A stretch of 64,000 nt of DNA from Thalassomonas viridans (GTDB lineage: Bacteria; Pseudomonadota; Gammaproteobacteria; Enterobacterales; Alteromonadaceae), in assembly GCF_000948985.2 (NCBI RefSeq), contig NZ_CP059734.1, positions 248,001 to 312,000 of the forward strand, read 5' to 3'. Below the pieces are notes generated by a model, which was given only the letters and a program-made list of their open reading frames with translations, had not been told where the DNA came from and ran no database searches. Shown in pieces: positions 25,167 to 33,915 of the stretch (positions are counted from its first letter, which is position 1; every line of letters starts with the position of its first letter). Both the position numbers and the translations under genes were made by a program.

Positions 25167-26524
25167 GGCAACTTTTCGCCCCAATATAAAATTAAGTGAT
25201 GAAAGGCAACTTTTTACCCCAAAAGTGATAGTGGCCATTTAGAGGTTAAAGTAACGTGTTACTTTGAGATTTGTTATTTGATGATGATATAGCGGCTAGC
25301 CCTGTATTAAATCGGGCGCATTAAAGGCAACTTTTTGCCCCATTGATGCTCCAGAACAAAGTAGCAAAACCGTCAAAGGCAACTTTTTACCCCAATAGAG
25401 TACAGGTTCAACTTTATTCTATAAGTAACTCTTAACCTGACACCTCCCGTTTGTTGTACTTCTGCTGTGAATAAGCAACGTTAGTGCTTGTCCTTAAAAA
25501 GGGCAACTTCCAGTTAAAAGGCAACTTTTCACCCCAAAGGTAACCTCTAAAAATGCTTAAAGGCAACTTTTTGCCCCAATAAGCTGGCATGTAAGTTTAT
25601 CCGAAAGGGCAACTTTTTACCCCAAAGCTTATGTTTCTAGTTGCCGGTTCGCAGTTAAAAGACATTAAAGGCAACTTTTTACCCCAATAATTTAACTGGC
25701 AGGATACTTCCTGCGAGGAAAAGCAACTTTTTACCCCATAAGTAGACCGCTGAAGTTTTAGAGGCTTTTATCTTTGGGCGTGAGTGCTTTCCTGGTGATT
25801 TTTAAAGCTATTGGCGCCGGAGAATGTTATGCAGAACAAAGATAGGTCTATTTTTCAGCTTGGTAAGTTGAAAAACACTCAAAAACCTTGATCCCCTCCA
25901 AAGGTAGCCTGGCTCTGGTAAACCTTTAAAGGCAACTTTTCACCCCAATAATTTAGCTGGCAGGATACTTTCTGCGAGGAAAAGCAACTTTGTACCCCAT
26001 AATTTGGCCATGACTTGCCATCAGGAGCTATGTGGCCAGACACAAAAAATAAAGGCAACTTTTTACCCCAATGACAAGCTGTCAGGAATAAAGGCAACTT
26101 TACACCCCAATATAAAGTTAAGTATAAACAGCCGTTTGCTCAATTAGTGAGTTTAGTTCATTCGCAGAGAGCGGTATTTAATAAGAAAGGCAACTTTCCA
26201 CCCCAATAATCTATTATCTGCACGATTAAATCTTTACGCTCTGGGGGATTGTTGGCTGGCTGACACTAATATTAAGGCTCAAAAGCAACTTTTTACCCCA
26301 TAAATTGGCCATTGCAGTTTCAATGAAAATATTTAAAGGCAACTTTTCACCCCACTCAGGGAAGATCTTCTTTGTTTATCTTATTGCACTGTCTCTAAGG
26401 CAACTTTTCACCCCAATGAAAGGAAGAAAAAAATCCGCTCGATAGTTTTAAAGGCAACTTTTTACCCCAGATTTAAGTCTTTGAAAAATAGTATTATATT
26501 TTTGAAGGGCAACTTTTTACCCCA
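25167..26524 (+). repeat. Origin region: 19 directly repeated 17-bp iterons
   Basis: The consensus is GGCAACTTTTTACCCCA, usually preceded by AAA and followed by A or AT. Core starts are 25167, 25205, 25326, 25378, 25520, 25562, 25608, 25670, 25722, 25931, 25983, 26054, 26093, 26189, 26284, 26338, 26399, 26453 and 26508, all in the same orientation. Three copies (25722, 25983, 26284) form a subclass starting AGCAAC and ending CCCCATAA. Spacing is 38-209 bp, not the usual 20-22 bp. The array directly precedes a Rep_3 initiator gene, so it is the replication origin and/or copy-control (incompatibility) region. An AT-rich stretch at about 26480-26506 between the last two iterons could be the unwinding element. 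No convincing DnaA box was seen. Confidence 0.9.
25665..26002 (+). repeat. 77-bp duplication inside the iteron array
   Basis: 25665-25741 and 25926-26002 are two copies of one 77-bp unit with 4 mismatches, 261 bp apart. Each unit holds two iterons (one of each subclass, 52 bp apart) and the conserved spacer containing CTGGCAGGATACTT. This shows the array grew partly by duplication of an iteron pair. Confidence 0.85.
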
Positions 26525-26541
26525 AAAAATAAAAATAACGG

Positions 26542-26586
26542 TTGACTTATCTTCTGCTAAGGGCAACTATAGCCAAAAAAGTTGCC
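26542..26586 (+). promoter_or_regulatory. Probable rep promoter and autoregulatory operator
   Basis: GGCAAC (26562-26567) and GTTGCC (26581-26586) are inverted iteron half-sites 13 bp apart, just upstream of the initiator gene. TTGACT at 26542-26547 is a good -35. The -10 is uncertain: TATAGC at 26568 gives a long 20-bp spacer. In Rep_3 plasmids, initiator dimers bind such inverted half-sites to repress their own gene while monomers bind iterons; the same is inferred here. Confidence 0.7.
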
Positions 26587-26599
26587 TAATATAACTAAA

Positions 26600-27340
26600 A
26601 TGAGCGAAAAAGGAATGGCACGGAACAATAAAGCACTTAAAGAATCCAGAATTCATCATAGTCAGGAGTTAGTCGATGCGGCTTATACCTTAACGCGTGA
26701 TCAAAAAAGGATTTTGTGGTTATTCCTGGCTGATATTGAAGATAGCGAGAAGGTTGGAGTAAAGGTTAATGCCGAGATGGGCACCCTGGAATTCAATCTG
26801 CAAGCCTATGAAAGTATTTACAATGTTTCCCCCCATGAAGCTTCGCGTGATGTACGTGAAGCCCTTTCGGGCTTTAAAGACAGGGAAGTAAAGTTATATT
26901 TGCCGGAAGAGTCATCGAATACCGAAATGGCAACCGATGAACTTCCCTGGCTGGGTAAAAAGTCCTACCGCCCTAAACGCGGCTCCTATACCGTTTATTT
27001 CAACCCTTACTTGATCCCCTTTTTAGGCAATATCAAAGAGAGCGTTGCCCCCAGGTTCAAAACCTTAGAGCAGCTGTCAAACCCGCTACACGTCAGGATG
27101 TACACCAAACTGATAGAAAGTGATGCATTAAAACAATGCGAACTTGAAGTGAGCTGGATGATAGAGCGTTATGAGTTGCCCAAAACCTATAGCCGCTACT
27201 CTAATTTCAAGCAAAAGTTCCTTAGTCCGTGTATTGAAAAGATACGTAAACTAGAAGGCATGGGTAATTTGGAGTATAAAGAGCTCAAAAATAACCCGGA
27301 AAGAAAGCGTGCCGTTTCTACCATAGTGTTCACTTGGTAA
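26600..27340 (+). CDS. Rep_3-superfamily replication initiator
   Basis: This initiator has 246 residues and two winged-helix domains. The N-terminal motif HHSQELVDAAYTLTRDQKRILWLFLADIE is the Rep_3 (RepE/Pi/RepA) signature. YNVSPHEASRDVREAL and SYRPKRGSYTVYFNPYLIPFL follow, then the second DNA-binding domain with SNPLHVRMYTKLIES and YSRYSNFKQKFLSPCIEKI. It binds the upstream iterons and opens the origin. The start is uncertain: ATG 26600 is used; ATG 26615 and TTG 26582 are alternatives and none has a good ribosome site, suggesting weak translation. Inverted half-sites at its promoter suggest autorepression. Confidence 0.88.
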   Translation: MSEKGMARNNKALKESRIHHSQELVDAAYTLTRDQKRILWLFLADIEDSEKVGVKVNAEMGTLEFNLQAYESIYNVSPHEASRDVREALSGFKDREVKLYLPEESSNTEMATDELPWLGKKSYRPKRGSYTVYFNPYLIPFLGNIKESVAPRFKTLEQLSNPLHVRMYTKLIESDALKQCELEVSWMIERYELPKTYSRYSNFKQKFLSPCIEKIRKLEGMGNLEYKELKNNPERKRAVSTIVFTW

Positions 27341-27360
27341 ACCTTTATTTTTCAAATGAT

Positions 27361-27408
27361 TGGGGTGCAAAGTTGCCTTTCAAACTATTTGGGGGGCGCA
27401 AAGTTGCC
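27361..27408 (-). repeat. Two inverted iterons downstream of rep
   Basis: On the minus strand GGCAACTTTGCACCCCA (27361-27377) and a 19-bp variant with extra C residues (27390-27408) repeat the iteron in the opposite orientation to the main array. They lie just after the initiator stop codon, so initiator-binding sites flank its gene on both sides. Confidence 0.8.
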
Positions 27409-27613
27409 TTTGGGATCTTTTTCTTGATCCATTAAAAATTAGATCATAAAGTCTACGCATCAGAGGGAAGTCTGGCAGCAACGGCATAAAATAAGGACCT
27501 TTGAGAATTGTCTTAAAGTCGGCGTTGCTAAGAATTCAGGTCCGGATCGCCAATGAGGTTCGTTAGCGTTTGGGATCTAATTTTAAGGATCTGTTTTTTA
27601 AGTCCTTAAAAAG

Positions 27614-27662
27614 AAAAAAATCCCGAAAGCCAGTCGCCAAACTAATACTTTCGAGATTTTTT
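27614..27662 (+). terminator. Terminator after the Rep_3 gene
   Basis: CGAAAG (27624-27629) and CTTTCG (27648-27653) pair. An A-rich left flank ending AATC matches a right flank GATTTTTT, with one mismatch. A T6 run ends the structure. It probably ends rep transcription. It could also end an antisense RNA, as ColE2-type rep leaders often carry one. Confidence 0.6.
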
Positions 27663-27812
27663 GCTTTACTACAAGCAAGAAGAAGTATACCGATATTTAG
27701 TGGTTGAGTGCAACTGCTAAATAAAACTGGTGCTGCCTTGTCGAAGATTTGTGCCCGTCATATACCCTTTTTGCTTTGAAAACAATAAATAATGATAAGC
27801 AAAGAGGTTCTC

Positions 27813-27881
27813 ATGAGCTCATATATCCAAACCCGATATAAACCCTTAAGTCGCTATTGCTTTGTGATCGCGCCACGATAA
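27813..27881 (+). CDS. Possible 22-residue leader peptide before the second replicase
   Basis: ATG 27813 follows AAGAGG at suitable spacing and encodes 22 residues (MSSYIQTRYKPLSRYCFVIA plus two more) before TAA. It lies 134 bp ahead of the ColE2-type replicase gene. Leader peptides that couple or gate rep translation are known in other plasmids; here the role is only suggested by position. A short hairpin ACGAT/ATCGT sits at its stop codon. Confidence 0.3.
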   Translation: MSSYIQTRYKPLSRYCFVIAPR

Positions 27882-28014
27882 TTTAATCGTCCGCTAGCCA
27901 ACTTTTAAACTGTGCCTGTTTTTTTGCCTCAGGTACGGCGGAAGTTTGCCTGCGAAAAAGTAAATTATGGGTCAATTGTCATTAAGTTCGGCTTTTTCGG
28001 CTGAGCAGGAAATC

Positions 28015-29850
28015 ATGAGTACAATCTGGCATAACGCGCCTTATGCGCCGTTCTGCTCGGATAATAAAACCGTCGGCAACCAGTTGCCCCGACGTGAGGC
28101 CTTTAAGCACCCGTATGTCCAGTTAAACCCCCCTTGCAACATCAAATTTTTTATTCTCGATATCGATCACGAAGATGAGAGCCTATGGAACAATGCCCAG
28201 GTGCCGGCACCCAATGCCGTTATCAGGAATAAAAACAATAAAAAATGCCATCTGTTGTTTCGTGTCGACGATATTTTGGTGAAATCGGTTAAAGAGGAGG
28301 TCGAAGTCAGAGCTGAGCCCATCTTGTACGCCAATGCTGTTTACTATGGTTTATGTAACAAGCTTAAAGCTGACCGTGCTGCCTTTAATAACCTGGTTTC
28401 AAAAAATCCTTTTCATCCAGACTTTAATACCGAGTTTATTCATTCCCGGGTTTATAAGTTGAAGGAGCTTGCAGAGTTCGCCGAACCCGATTGGTCAGTT
28501 TATCAAAGGGGGGAGAAAGAAAACCCTAATCCAGATTCCCGGCATTTATCCCTGTTCCATAAAGTACGTCATTTAGCCTACCAGCAAGTGAATCAATATC
28601 GCTTAGGTAGTGATCTGGAAAGTTTTTATCAACGGGTACTAAAGGAATGTCTGGCCGGCAACCATTTTAAAGGCGGCGGCTTTCGTGAAGACGAGAATTT
28701 GCCGGCCAGTTCAGTAAAAGCTATTGCAAAATCTATTGCTACCTGGACCTGGAACAATTACACGGGAAGCAGCTGTAACCGCGGCATTATGAAATTGCCT
28801 CATGATATGGAGCAAAGAGAAAAGCAGCAAAGAGCTGCCGGTTATGTTGCAGAGCTTAAACGGGAACGCACTATTGAACGGCTTAAACAGGCCTTTAATA
28901 AGCTTTTGAGCACTGACGTTAAACCGACACAAGCTAAGGTTGCCTGTGAAGCCGAGGTTTCCCTCAGCACTGCTAAACGTTATTGGCAGGAGATAAAAAG
29001 TAAGCCTGCACAGGATCCTGTTGTAGCTTCAAGTAATAAAAAAGTTTCATTAGCTATACATAAGGTTTCTTTCCCGCGCGATCTTGAGGCTCCTATCTTT
29101 GATGTGGCTTATACCTATCAGTTAAGTTCTTTCTTACTTAAGCAATATAGTTCGGCTTTATCTCTTGATCTCTCTTTGTTTAATCAGGAATTCTTAACTT
29201 CTACTTCTCATTATAGTTTTCAGGCCAAGTCTGGTCGTTTAGTGGAATCTTCATCAAGCTTGTTCAATGTGCAAACTTTACCTAAAAGTATTCGTAAGTC
29301 TGTTTTTAAGGGTTGGTATGAAATCGATTTACTTTTTTCGCATGGTCAAATGTTACTAGATGTTATGTCGGCTCATATTGAAAATGTGATAAAGCCCTCC
29401 TCTTTTGATAAACAGAATATATGGAAAAAGCTTGAGCTTGATTCCTGGTTACAACTTGCTGAGCATTATGCTGATTTCTTAAATAATTTTGATGATAGGT
29501 TATCTGTTTGGCAGGAATTGTCTGGTTTGTCTGGAAAAGCTTTAAAAGTTGCCTTGGTTTCTTATTTGCACGGGGCTGGGAAAACTAAGTTCGATAATCA
29601 GCTTTCGGGTAAGCTTTCGTTATTACTCGGTGACAGGCAATTTAATAAATTAATTAAAATTTTTGAATTATGTCGCAAAAGTATCAAAGATCTGTCGGTT
29701 AAGCTTAATGTTTGTGAGGCACGGGTCTTTAAAGATTATTGGGGACAAGTTCTCGTTATTCACGATGGTGTTTTAGTGAAAGATTTTTCACTTGCTGAGC
29801 GAATCAGTGCTTCGTTAGTTTATCAACATACTATAAGTTTGATTTCTTAG
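28015..29850 (+). CDS. Second replication protein: ColE2-type replicase with polymerase-like C-terminal half
   Basis: The protein has 611 residues. The N-terminal half resembles the ColE2 Rep/plasmid replicase family: HPYVQLNPPCNIKFFILDIDHED (about 32-54), NKKCHLLFRV, ANAVYYGLCNKLKAD, then HSRVYKLKELAEF. A helical PriCT-like part with a helix-turn-helix (TQAKVACEAEVSLSTAKRYW, about 303-322) follows. ColE2 Rep acts as both initiator and primase. The C-terminal half (about 340-611) has lower GC and different codon use. It contains GWYEIDLLFSHGQML (D438), a K511-x5-YLHG segment and VLVIHDG (H583-D584), in the order of polymerase motifs A, B and C of the Pol A/T7 RNA polymerase class. That last reading is a hypothesis. 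AGGA 4 nt before ATG 28015 supports the start; ATG 27967 is in frame upstream without one. Confidence 0.7.
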   Translation: MSTIWHNAPYAPFCSDNKTVGNQLPRREAFKHPYVQLNPPCNIKFFILDIDHEDESLWNNAQVPAPNAVIRNKNNKKCHLLFRVDDILVKSVKEEVEVRAEPILYANAVYYGLCNKLKADRAAFNNLVSKNPFHPDFNTEFIHSRVYKLKELAEFAEPDWSVYQRGEKENPNPDSRHLSLFHKVRHLAYQQVNQYRLGSDLESFYQRVLKECLAGNHFKGGGFREDENLPASSVKAIAKSIATWTWNNYTGSSCNRGIMKLPHDMEQREKQQRAAGYVAELKRERTIERLKQAFNKLLSTDVKPTQAKVACEAEVSLSTAKRYWQEIKSKPAQDPVVASSNKKVSLAIHKVSFPRDLEAPIFDVAYTYQLSSFLLKQYSSALSLDLSLFNQEFLTSTSHYSFQAKSGRLVESSSSLFNVQTLPKSIRKSVFKGWYEIDLLFSHGQMLLDVMSAHIENVIKPSSFDKQNIWKKLELDSWLQLAEHYADFLNNFDDRLSVWQELSGLSGKALKVALVSYLHGAGKTKFDNQLSGKLSLLLGDRQFNKLIKIFELCRKSIKDLSVKLNVCEARVFKDYWGQVLVIHDGVLVKDFSLAERISASLVYQHTISLIS

Positions 29851-29901
29851 TGTATCTTGCTCTGCTCTCTCCTTTTGTCAAAAGATTTTTGTTTACAATA
29901 A

Positions 29902-29932
29902 AAAATGCCGTCCACAAAGTGAACGGCATTTT
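29902..29932. terminator. Bidirectional terminator between convergent genes
   Basis: AAAATGCCG and CGGCATTTT form a 9-bp stem, extended inward by further pairs to a 3-nt loop, with A and T tracts on both sides. It serves the replicase gene and the M16 peptidase gene. Confidence 0.85.
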
Positions 29933-29957
29933 AAAGTTTGAGGTTTATCTTATTTTA

Positions 29958-32834
29958 TTATTCAAAGACTTGGTCTACTTGTAGAATTTCGACATTGTCT
30001 GTAGAAATTTCTAATGGGTAGTCTTGGATGATCTTGTCTTCATTAAGCAGCTCAGCCGGTTTTTCGCTGTTGTATTTTAATGCCGAACGAGTTTCCTTGA
30101 CCAGACGTTCTTTCATGTCTTTAGCATCACCGGAAATATAAACGTAATGCATGTCCTCGGTTTGCAGGTTTTCCTTAATCACACGGTTAACGTCAGTAAG
30201 TGTTAACTTAGCCAACTGTTCACGTACGTAAGTAACGAAGTCTTTGGTGTTATAGAATTCGCTGTCCAAGGCATAACCGAGTTGTTTGTCCTGACTGGCA
30301 ACCAGTTGTGGCACATAGTTAACCAGGAAGTTACGCGTTGCCTGGAAATCTTTTTCCGTCATGCCGTTTTTGATTAACTTGTCCAGTTCGTATAAAGCGG
30401 CGCGGGTAGCAAAGTGGGCATCGCTGTTGGAGCGCAGCGGACGCAACCAAATCTGGAAGATCTGGCTGGAACGGCCTAAGTTTGCATCAGGTTTGGTTTG
30501 GAACATGCCGCGTGGGAAATATTCGATATAAGAATAATCACCATAGTTCATGCCGCGGTTTTGACGGATTTGCTGATATAAATAGCTGTTTGAGCTTCTG
30601 TGCTCACCAAAGTAGGAGCGTACTAACCATAAAGCAGCCCAGTCCTCATTATTCCGTAATGTTTCGATTGGGAAACCGAAAGAAACTGCGGTCGACTTTG
30701 CCGGTTTTTCAACAATTGTGGCATGATGTCCTTTGAGTTTCGGTGCTTCGGCAATCGTTAAACGTTTTTCATCCCCTTCAGGTAACTGTGTTAAGTCGTC
30801 GATTAGTCGTTCTTTAACAGTTTGAGGTAGCGCACCGGTAATGCCTAAGTGCAATTTTGCCTGGGTCAGCTGTTCTTTATAAAAGCTTTTTACGTCGTCC
30901 AGGGTCAGGGTTTCTATATCTGAAACATCGCCATAGTTATAACTTTCATAACTGTGGCCCGGGTATAGTTTGCTGTATAGAACTTCTTTACCCAGCTCTT
31001 CATCGTTGGAGGCTTTTAAGCTTGACTTGATACCATCGATCAGTTCCTTCTTCAGGCGTTTAAAATCATCTTCACGCCATCCGGGATTGAGCAGCTGATC
31101 GCTGACTAAGGCGTACCAGGCGGCGGCATTGTCTTTGTGTACGCGGCCGCTAAAGGACATCATTTCTTTATCCAACTGCCCGGCAAAGCTGCCTGCCAGC
31201 GGGTAAAGCCCTTTTTTAATTTCTTTATAGCTGCGGCTTTGCGAACCGCCCTGGGTGAGCATACTGGCAGTTAATGCTGCTAGTCCTTTTTTGCCTTCTG
31301 GATCTGCGGCGGCGCCGGTATAGAATAAGAAGTTAACATCTACCAGGGGCGAGTCATTGCTGTTATCCAGGATTGAAAAGCCAACTTTAGCGGGTTTTTC
31401 TGACAGCTTGGCAACAGCCGCGGCTAGATCGACTTCTTGTTCAAAACCTTCAATTTTATCTAGGGCAGACATAGTCACTGTGGTGCGGTTGCTGTCAATA
31501 AAGTATTTATTGGCAATTCTCTTGATGTCTTGCGGGCTGATGTTATCAAAGCTTTGATAAAGCTGGTTGATCACTTCCGGGTCCCGGGTGAAGTGCATAT
31601 AAGATGCTAAAGTTCCGGCAATGGCTTCCGATGAGTCCATCTCATTAATGAAGCTGTATTTAAGGTTGGATTTCAGGTTATCCAGTTTTTCTTTGGATAC
31701 AGTTTCCGCACGTGCCTGGGCATAAGTGCGGTTAATGGCATCGCGGACCAGGGGCAGGTTCTTTTCATCGTCAACCTTGATAAACACATGACGTAAACCG
31801 GCATCTTTGGTTTCCGGGTTATAGGTGAGCATCTGGCTGGCCAGCTGCTTATCAACAACCAGTTCCTGGTATAAGGCGGAGTTGTTAGAGAAATACAGCT
31901 CGGAAATCAGATCCAATGCCGCGCGGTCTTTTTCTGCCGGTTGCCAGTTGCTGCCTTTATACGAAACCAATAACCAGTGTCCCGGCAAGCCGTCATAAAT
32001 TTCATGCTGGTATCTTGGTGCTTTTTGTTTGGGTTCGGCCGGTATTTGTGACTTGAAATCTCCCCGCTGCCATTCGCCCCAGTACTTTTTCACCATCGCC
32101 AGGGTAGCAGCAGGCTCGACATCACCTACTATGATAATGGAAACATTTTCCGGCTTATAGAAACGATCAAAGAATTGTTTGCCGTATGCCATCTGGTCAG
32201 GCATAGCTTCGATATCTTCAAAAAAGCCCATGGTGGTATGTTTGTAAGTATGGGTATCGTAGGCGGTATTACGTACGGCCGATAATAACTTACGTAACGG
32301 GTTAGCATTGTTTTTCAGGTATTCGCCTTTAACCGTTAATGCTTCCGTGCGGAACTGGGCTTCGCTGTAATTCAGGTTTTGGAAATGATCTGCTTGAATT
32401 TCCAATACTTTCTCCAGATGTTCTTTGGAGAAGTCCAGGTGGTAATTGGTATAGTCATTGGTGGTATAGGCACCGTTGTCGACACCGGCATTTTTGAATA
32501 TATCGGAATACTCGGCTTGCGGAAATTTTTTTGAACCCTTAAACATCATGTGCTCAAAAAAGTGGGCAAAACCGGTTTTACCTGGCTCCACTTCATCCCT
32601 TGAGCCTGTAGATACCGGGATCTGCACCGATACCAGATCGGGATAATCTGTTTTTACTACCATGACCCGCAGGCCGTTATCCAGTTCTTCTAACAGATAA
32701 TCCTGGCTAAAGACTTTATTTTGTTCTTGTGTGGTGATGCTCTCTGGCATGTTTTTATGCTGAGCCGTTAAATTACCACAAGCGCTTACGGATAAAGCTG
32801 TGGCGATAACGACGGCAAGATGTTTTAGTTTCAT
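29958..32834 (-). CDS. M16-family (insulinase/pitrilysin-type) zinc peptidase lipoprotein
   Basis: The protein has 958 residues. The lipoprotein signal ends in SVSAC (lipid on Cys19). The first peptidase half carries the inverted zinc motif H91-F-F-E94-H95 and third ligand E171 in VKGEY, exactly 76 residues later as in the family. The second half (about 480-958) is the inactive M16_C-type domain with QNRGMNYGDYSYIEYFPRG. It probably degrades peptides in the periplasm, anchored to a membrane. It sits between replication and partition genes but there is no reason to tie it to them. Confidence 0.93.
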   Translation of the reverse strand: MKLKHLAVVIATALSVSACGNLTAQHKNMPESITTQEQNKVFSQDYLLEELDNGLRVMVVKTDYPDLVSVQIPVSTGSRDEVEPGKTGFAHFFEHMMFKGSKKFPQAEYSDIFKNAGVDNGAYTTNDYTNYHLDFSKEHLEKVLEIQADHFQNLNYSEAQFRTEALTVKGEYLKNNANPLRKLLSAVRNTAYDTHTYKHTTMGFFEDIEAMPDQMAYGKQFFDRFYKPENVSIIIVGDVEPAATLAMVKKYWGEWQRGDFKSQIPAEPKQKAPRYQHEIYDGLPGHWLLVSYKGSNWQPAEKDRAALDLISELYFSNNSALYQELVVDKQLASQMLTYNPETKDAGLRHVFIKVDDEKNLPLVRDAINRTYAQARAETVSKEKLDNLKSNLKYSFINEMDSSEAIAGTLASYMHFTRDPEVINQLYQSFDNISPQDIKRIANKYFIDSNRTTVTMSALDKIEGFEQEVDLAAAVAKLSEKPAKVGFSILDNSNDSPLVDVNFLFYTGAAADPEGKKGLAALTASMLTQGGSQSRSYKEIKKGLYPLAGSFAGQLDKEMMSFSGRVHKDNAAAWYALVSDQLLNPGWREDDFKRLKKELIDGIKSSLKASNDEELGKEVLYSKLYPGHSYESYNYGDVSDIETLTLDDVKSFYKEQLTQAKLHLGITGALPQTVKERLIDDLTQLPEGDEKRLTIAEAPKLKGHHATIVEKPAKSTAVSFGFPIETLRNNEDWAALWLVRSYFGEHRSSNSYLYQQIRQNRGMNYGDYSYIEYFPRGMFQTKPDANLGRSSQIFQIWLRPLRSNSDAHFATRAALYELDKLIKNGMTEKDFQATRNFLVNYVPQLVASQDKQLGYALDSEFYNTKDFVTYVREQLAKLTLTDVNRVIKENLQTEDMHYVYISGDAKDMKERLVKETRSALKYNSEKPAELLNEDKIIQDYPLEISTDNVEILQVDQVFE

Positions 32835-33046
32835 ATTTTTATTCCCGATAATTTGACCCGGATATTATGCGAAACTATGCGTTATTTTTCTAGCAAAGGC
32901 TGGCCAAGTTGAGGCTGTTAATTTAACTGAAATGTAACACTATGTATCCACGCCAAGGCCCGTAATTACTGGCATATTAAGATAACGAGTACAATATTTT
33001 TACAGGCGCATTGCCTGCCTGCAACGAGCGGGGAAATAGTAAGTTT

Positions 33047-33727
33047 TTAAACTTTGGCTGGCTTGCCTTTATTTTCTCCATGAAACGCCTTTATTATTTT
33101 TGCATCATTTTTTAGTTGCTGCAGTTTTTGAGGGGTCTTCGCCTGTTCGCGGGCTTGCCAACCCTGGGTAAAAGCTTTTTCCAATACCTGCAGTAACAAG
33201 TTTTGCTCCGGAGCCGGCAAACGTTGTTTGAGTAAAGATAGCCAGATTTCCGGCTTGAGCATCGGAGTGGGCTGCGGCCAATCTTTATCCCGGGCAAGTG
33301 CGGTTAAGTGAGGCTGTACACTGTCTTGTTCCTCGGGAGAGGTCAAATAATAAAGAAGATTATCCAGGCCGCCATCAATCCCCTGCCCCGGTTCCTGTAA
33401 TCCCAGGCGCGAAGCGATGGGTTTTAACCTTGCCAGTGTTTCTGCAGATAACGAGACATTTTTACGGCCATGGCGTAGTTTATAGGTATAGGCCCGGTAG
33501 GCATCACAGAGTTTTGAAAATGCCGCGGGTGTCATCACGGCCTTTAAGCCGGGTTTTGCCGAGTCGAAGTCATGGCCAGCCATCTTGCTGATAAAGACTT
33601 CAATGTTTTGATAATCTGCCGGTGGTTCCACGCGGAAATTTCCTATCGCCAGGCGTTTTTTAAATGCTGGCTTGCGAATATAGTCTTGCCATAGGATTTG
33701 TGCTTCATTGGCCGTGTTATTGTTCAT
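33047..33727 (-). CDS. Unknown protein, possible DNA-binding segment
   Basis: I do not recognise this 226-residue basic protein. A segment GRKNVSLSAETLARLKPIASRLGL followed by LDNLLYYLTS reads like a ribbon-helix-helix unit with an insertion, reminiscent of MatP-type proteins. The C-terminus is Lys/Gln-rich (EQAKTPQKLQQLKNDAKIIK). It lies between the M16 peptidase and parB, on the same strand as parAB but 391 bp away. A pentanucleotide repeat lies in its upstream region. The RHH reading is weak. Confidence 0.55.
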   Translation of the reverse strand: MNNNTANEAQILWQDYIRKPAFKKRLAIGNFRVEPPADYQNIEVFISKMAGHDFDSAKPGLKAVMTPAAFSKLCDAYRAYTYKLRHGRKNVSLSAETLARLKPIASRLGLQEPGQGIDGGLDNLLYYLTSPEEQDSVQPHLTALARDKDWPQPTPMLKPEIWLSLLKQRLPAPEQNLLLQVLEKAFTQGWQAREQAKTPQKLQQLKNDAKIIKAFHGENKGKPAKV

Positions 33728-33864
33728 ATTTTCAACTCTTTTGTGTAACTCCTTAATTATACCTCTTGTGGGCGTGATATGTCACGTTTGAAATCTATGT
33801 GTTTTGACTTACCATGATAGCTTAGTTTTAAAATATTTGAGGCAGATTAGTGCATTTTAAATAC

Positions 33865-33880
33865 TGATCCCCGGGGATCA
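33865..33880. other. Perfect 16-bp palindrome downstream of parB
   Basis: TGATCCCCGGGGATCA is a perfect palindrome with two Dam sites (GATC). It lies 239 bp past the parB stop codon and 138 bp before the start of the 226-residue protein. Its length equals that of chromosomal parS but the sequence differs. I saw no other copy in the window. Confidence 0.5.
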
Positions 33881-33915
33881 AATTTTTCGTAAAATTGATT
33901 TTCGGTTATAGTTTA

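Noticed and set aside
26214..26222. TTATCTGCA as a DnaA box
   Set aside because: Two mismatches to TTATCCACA at important positions and no second copy nearby.
25140..26530. The regular 17-bp repeats as a CRISPR array
   Set aside because: Spacers vary from about 21 to 190 bp, repeats are degenerate, no cas genes; they precede a Rep_3 initiator and are iterons.
29521..29600. HGAGKTK in the second replicase as a Walker A motif
   Set aside because: The first Gly of GxxxxGK[ST] is missing and no Walker B lies at suitable distance.
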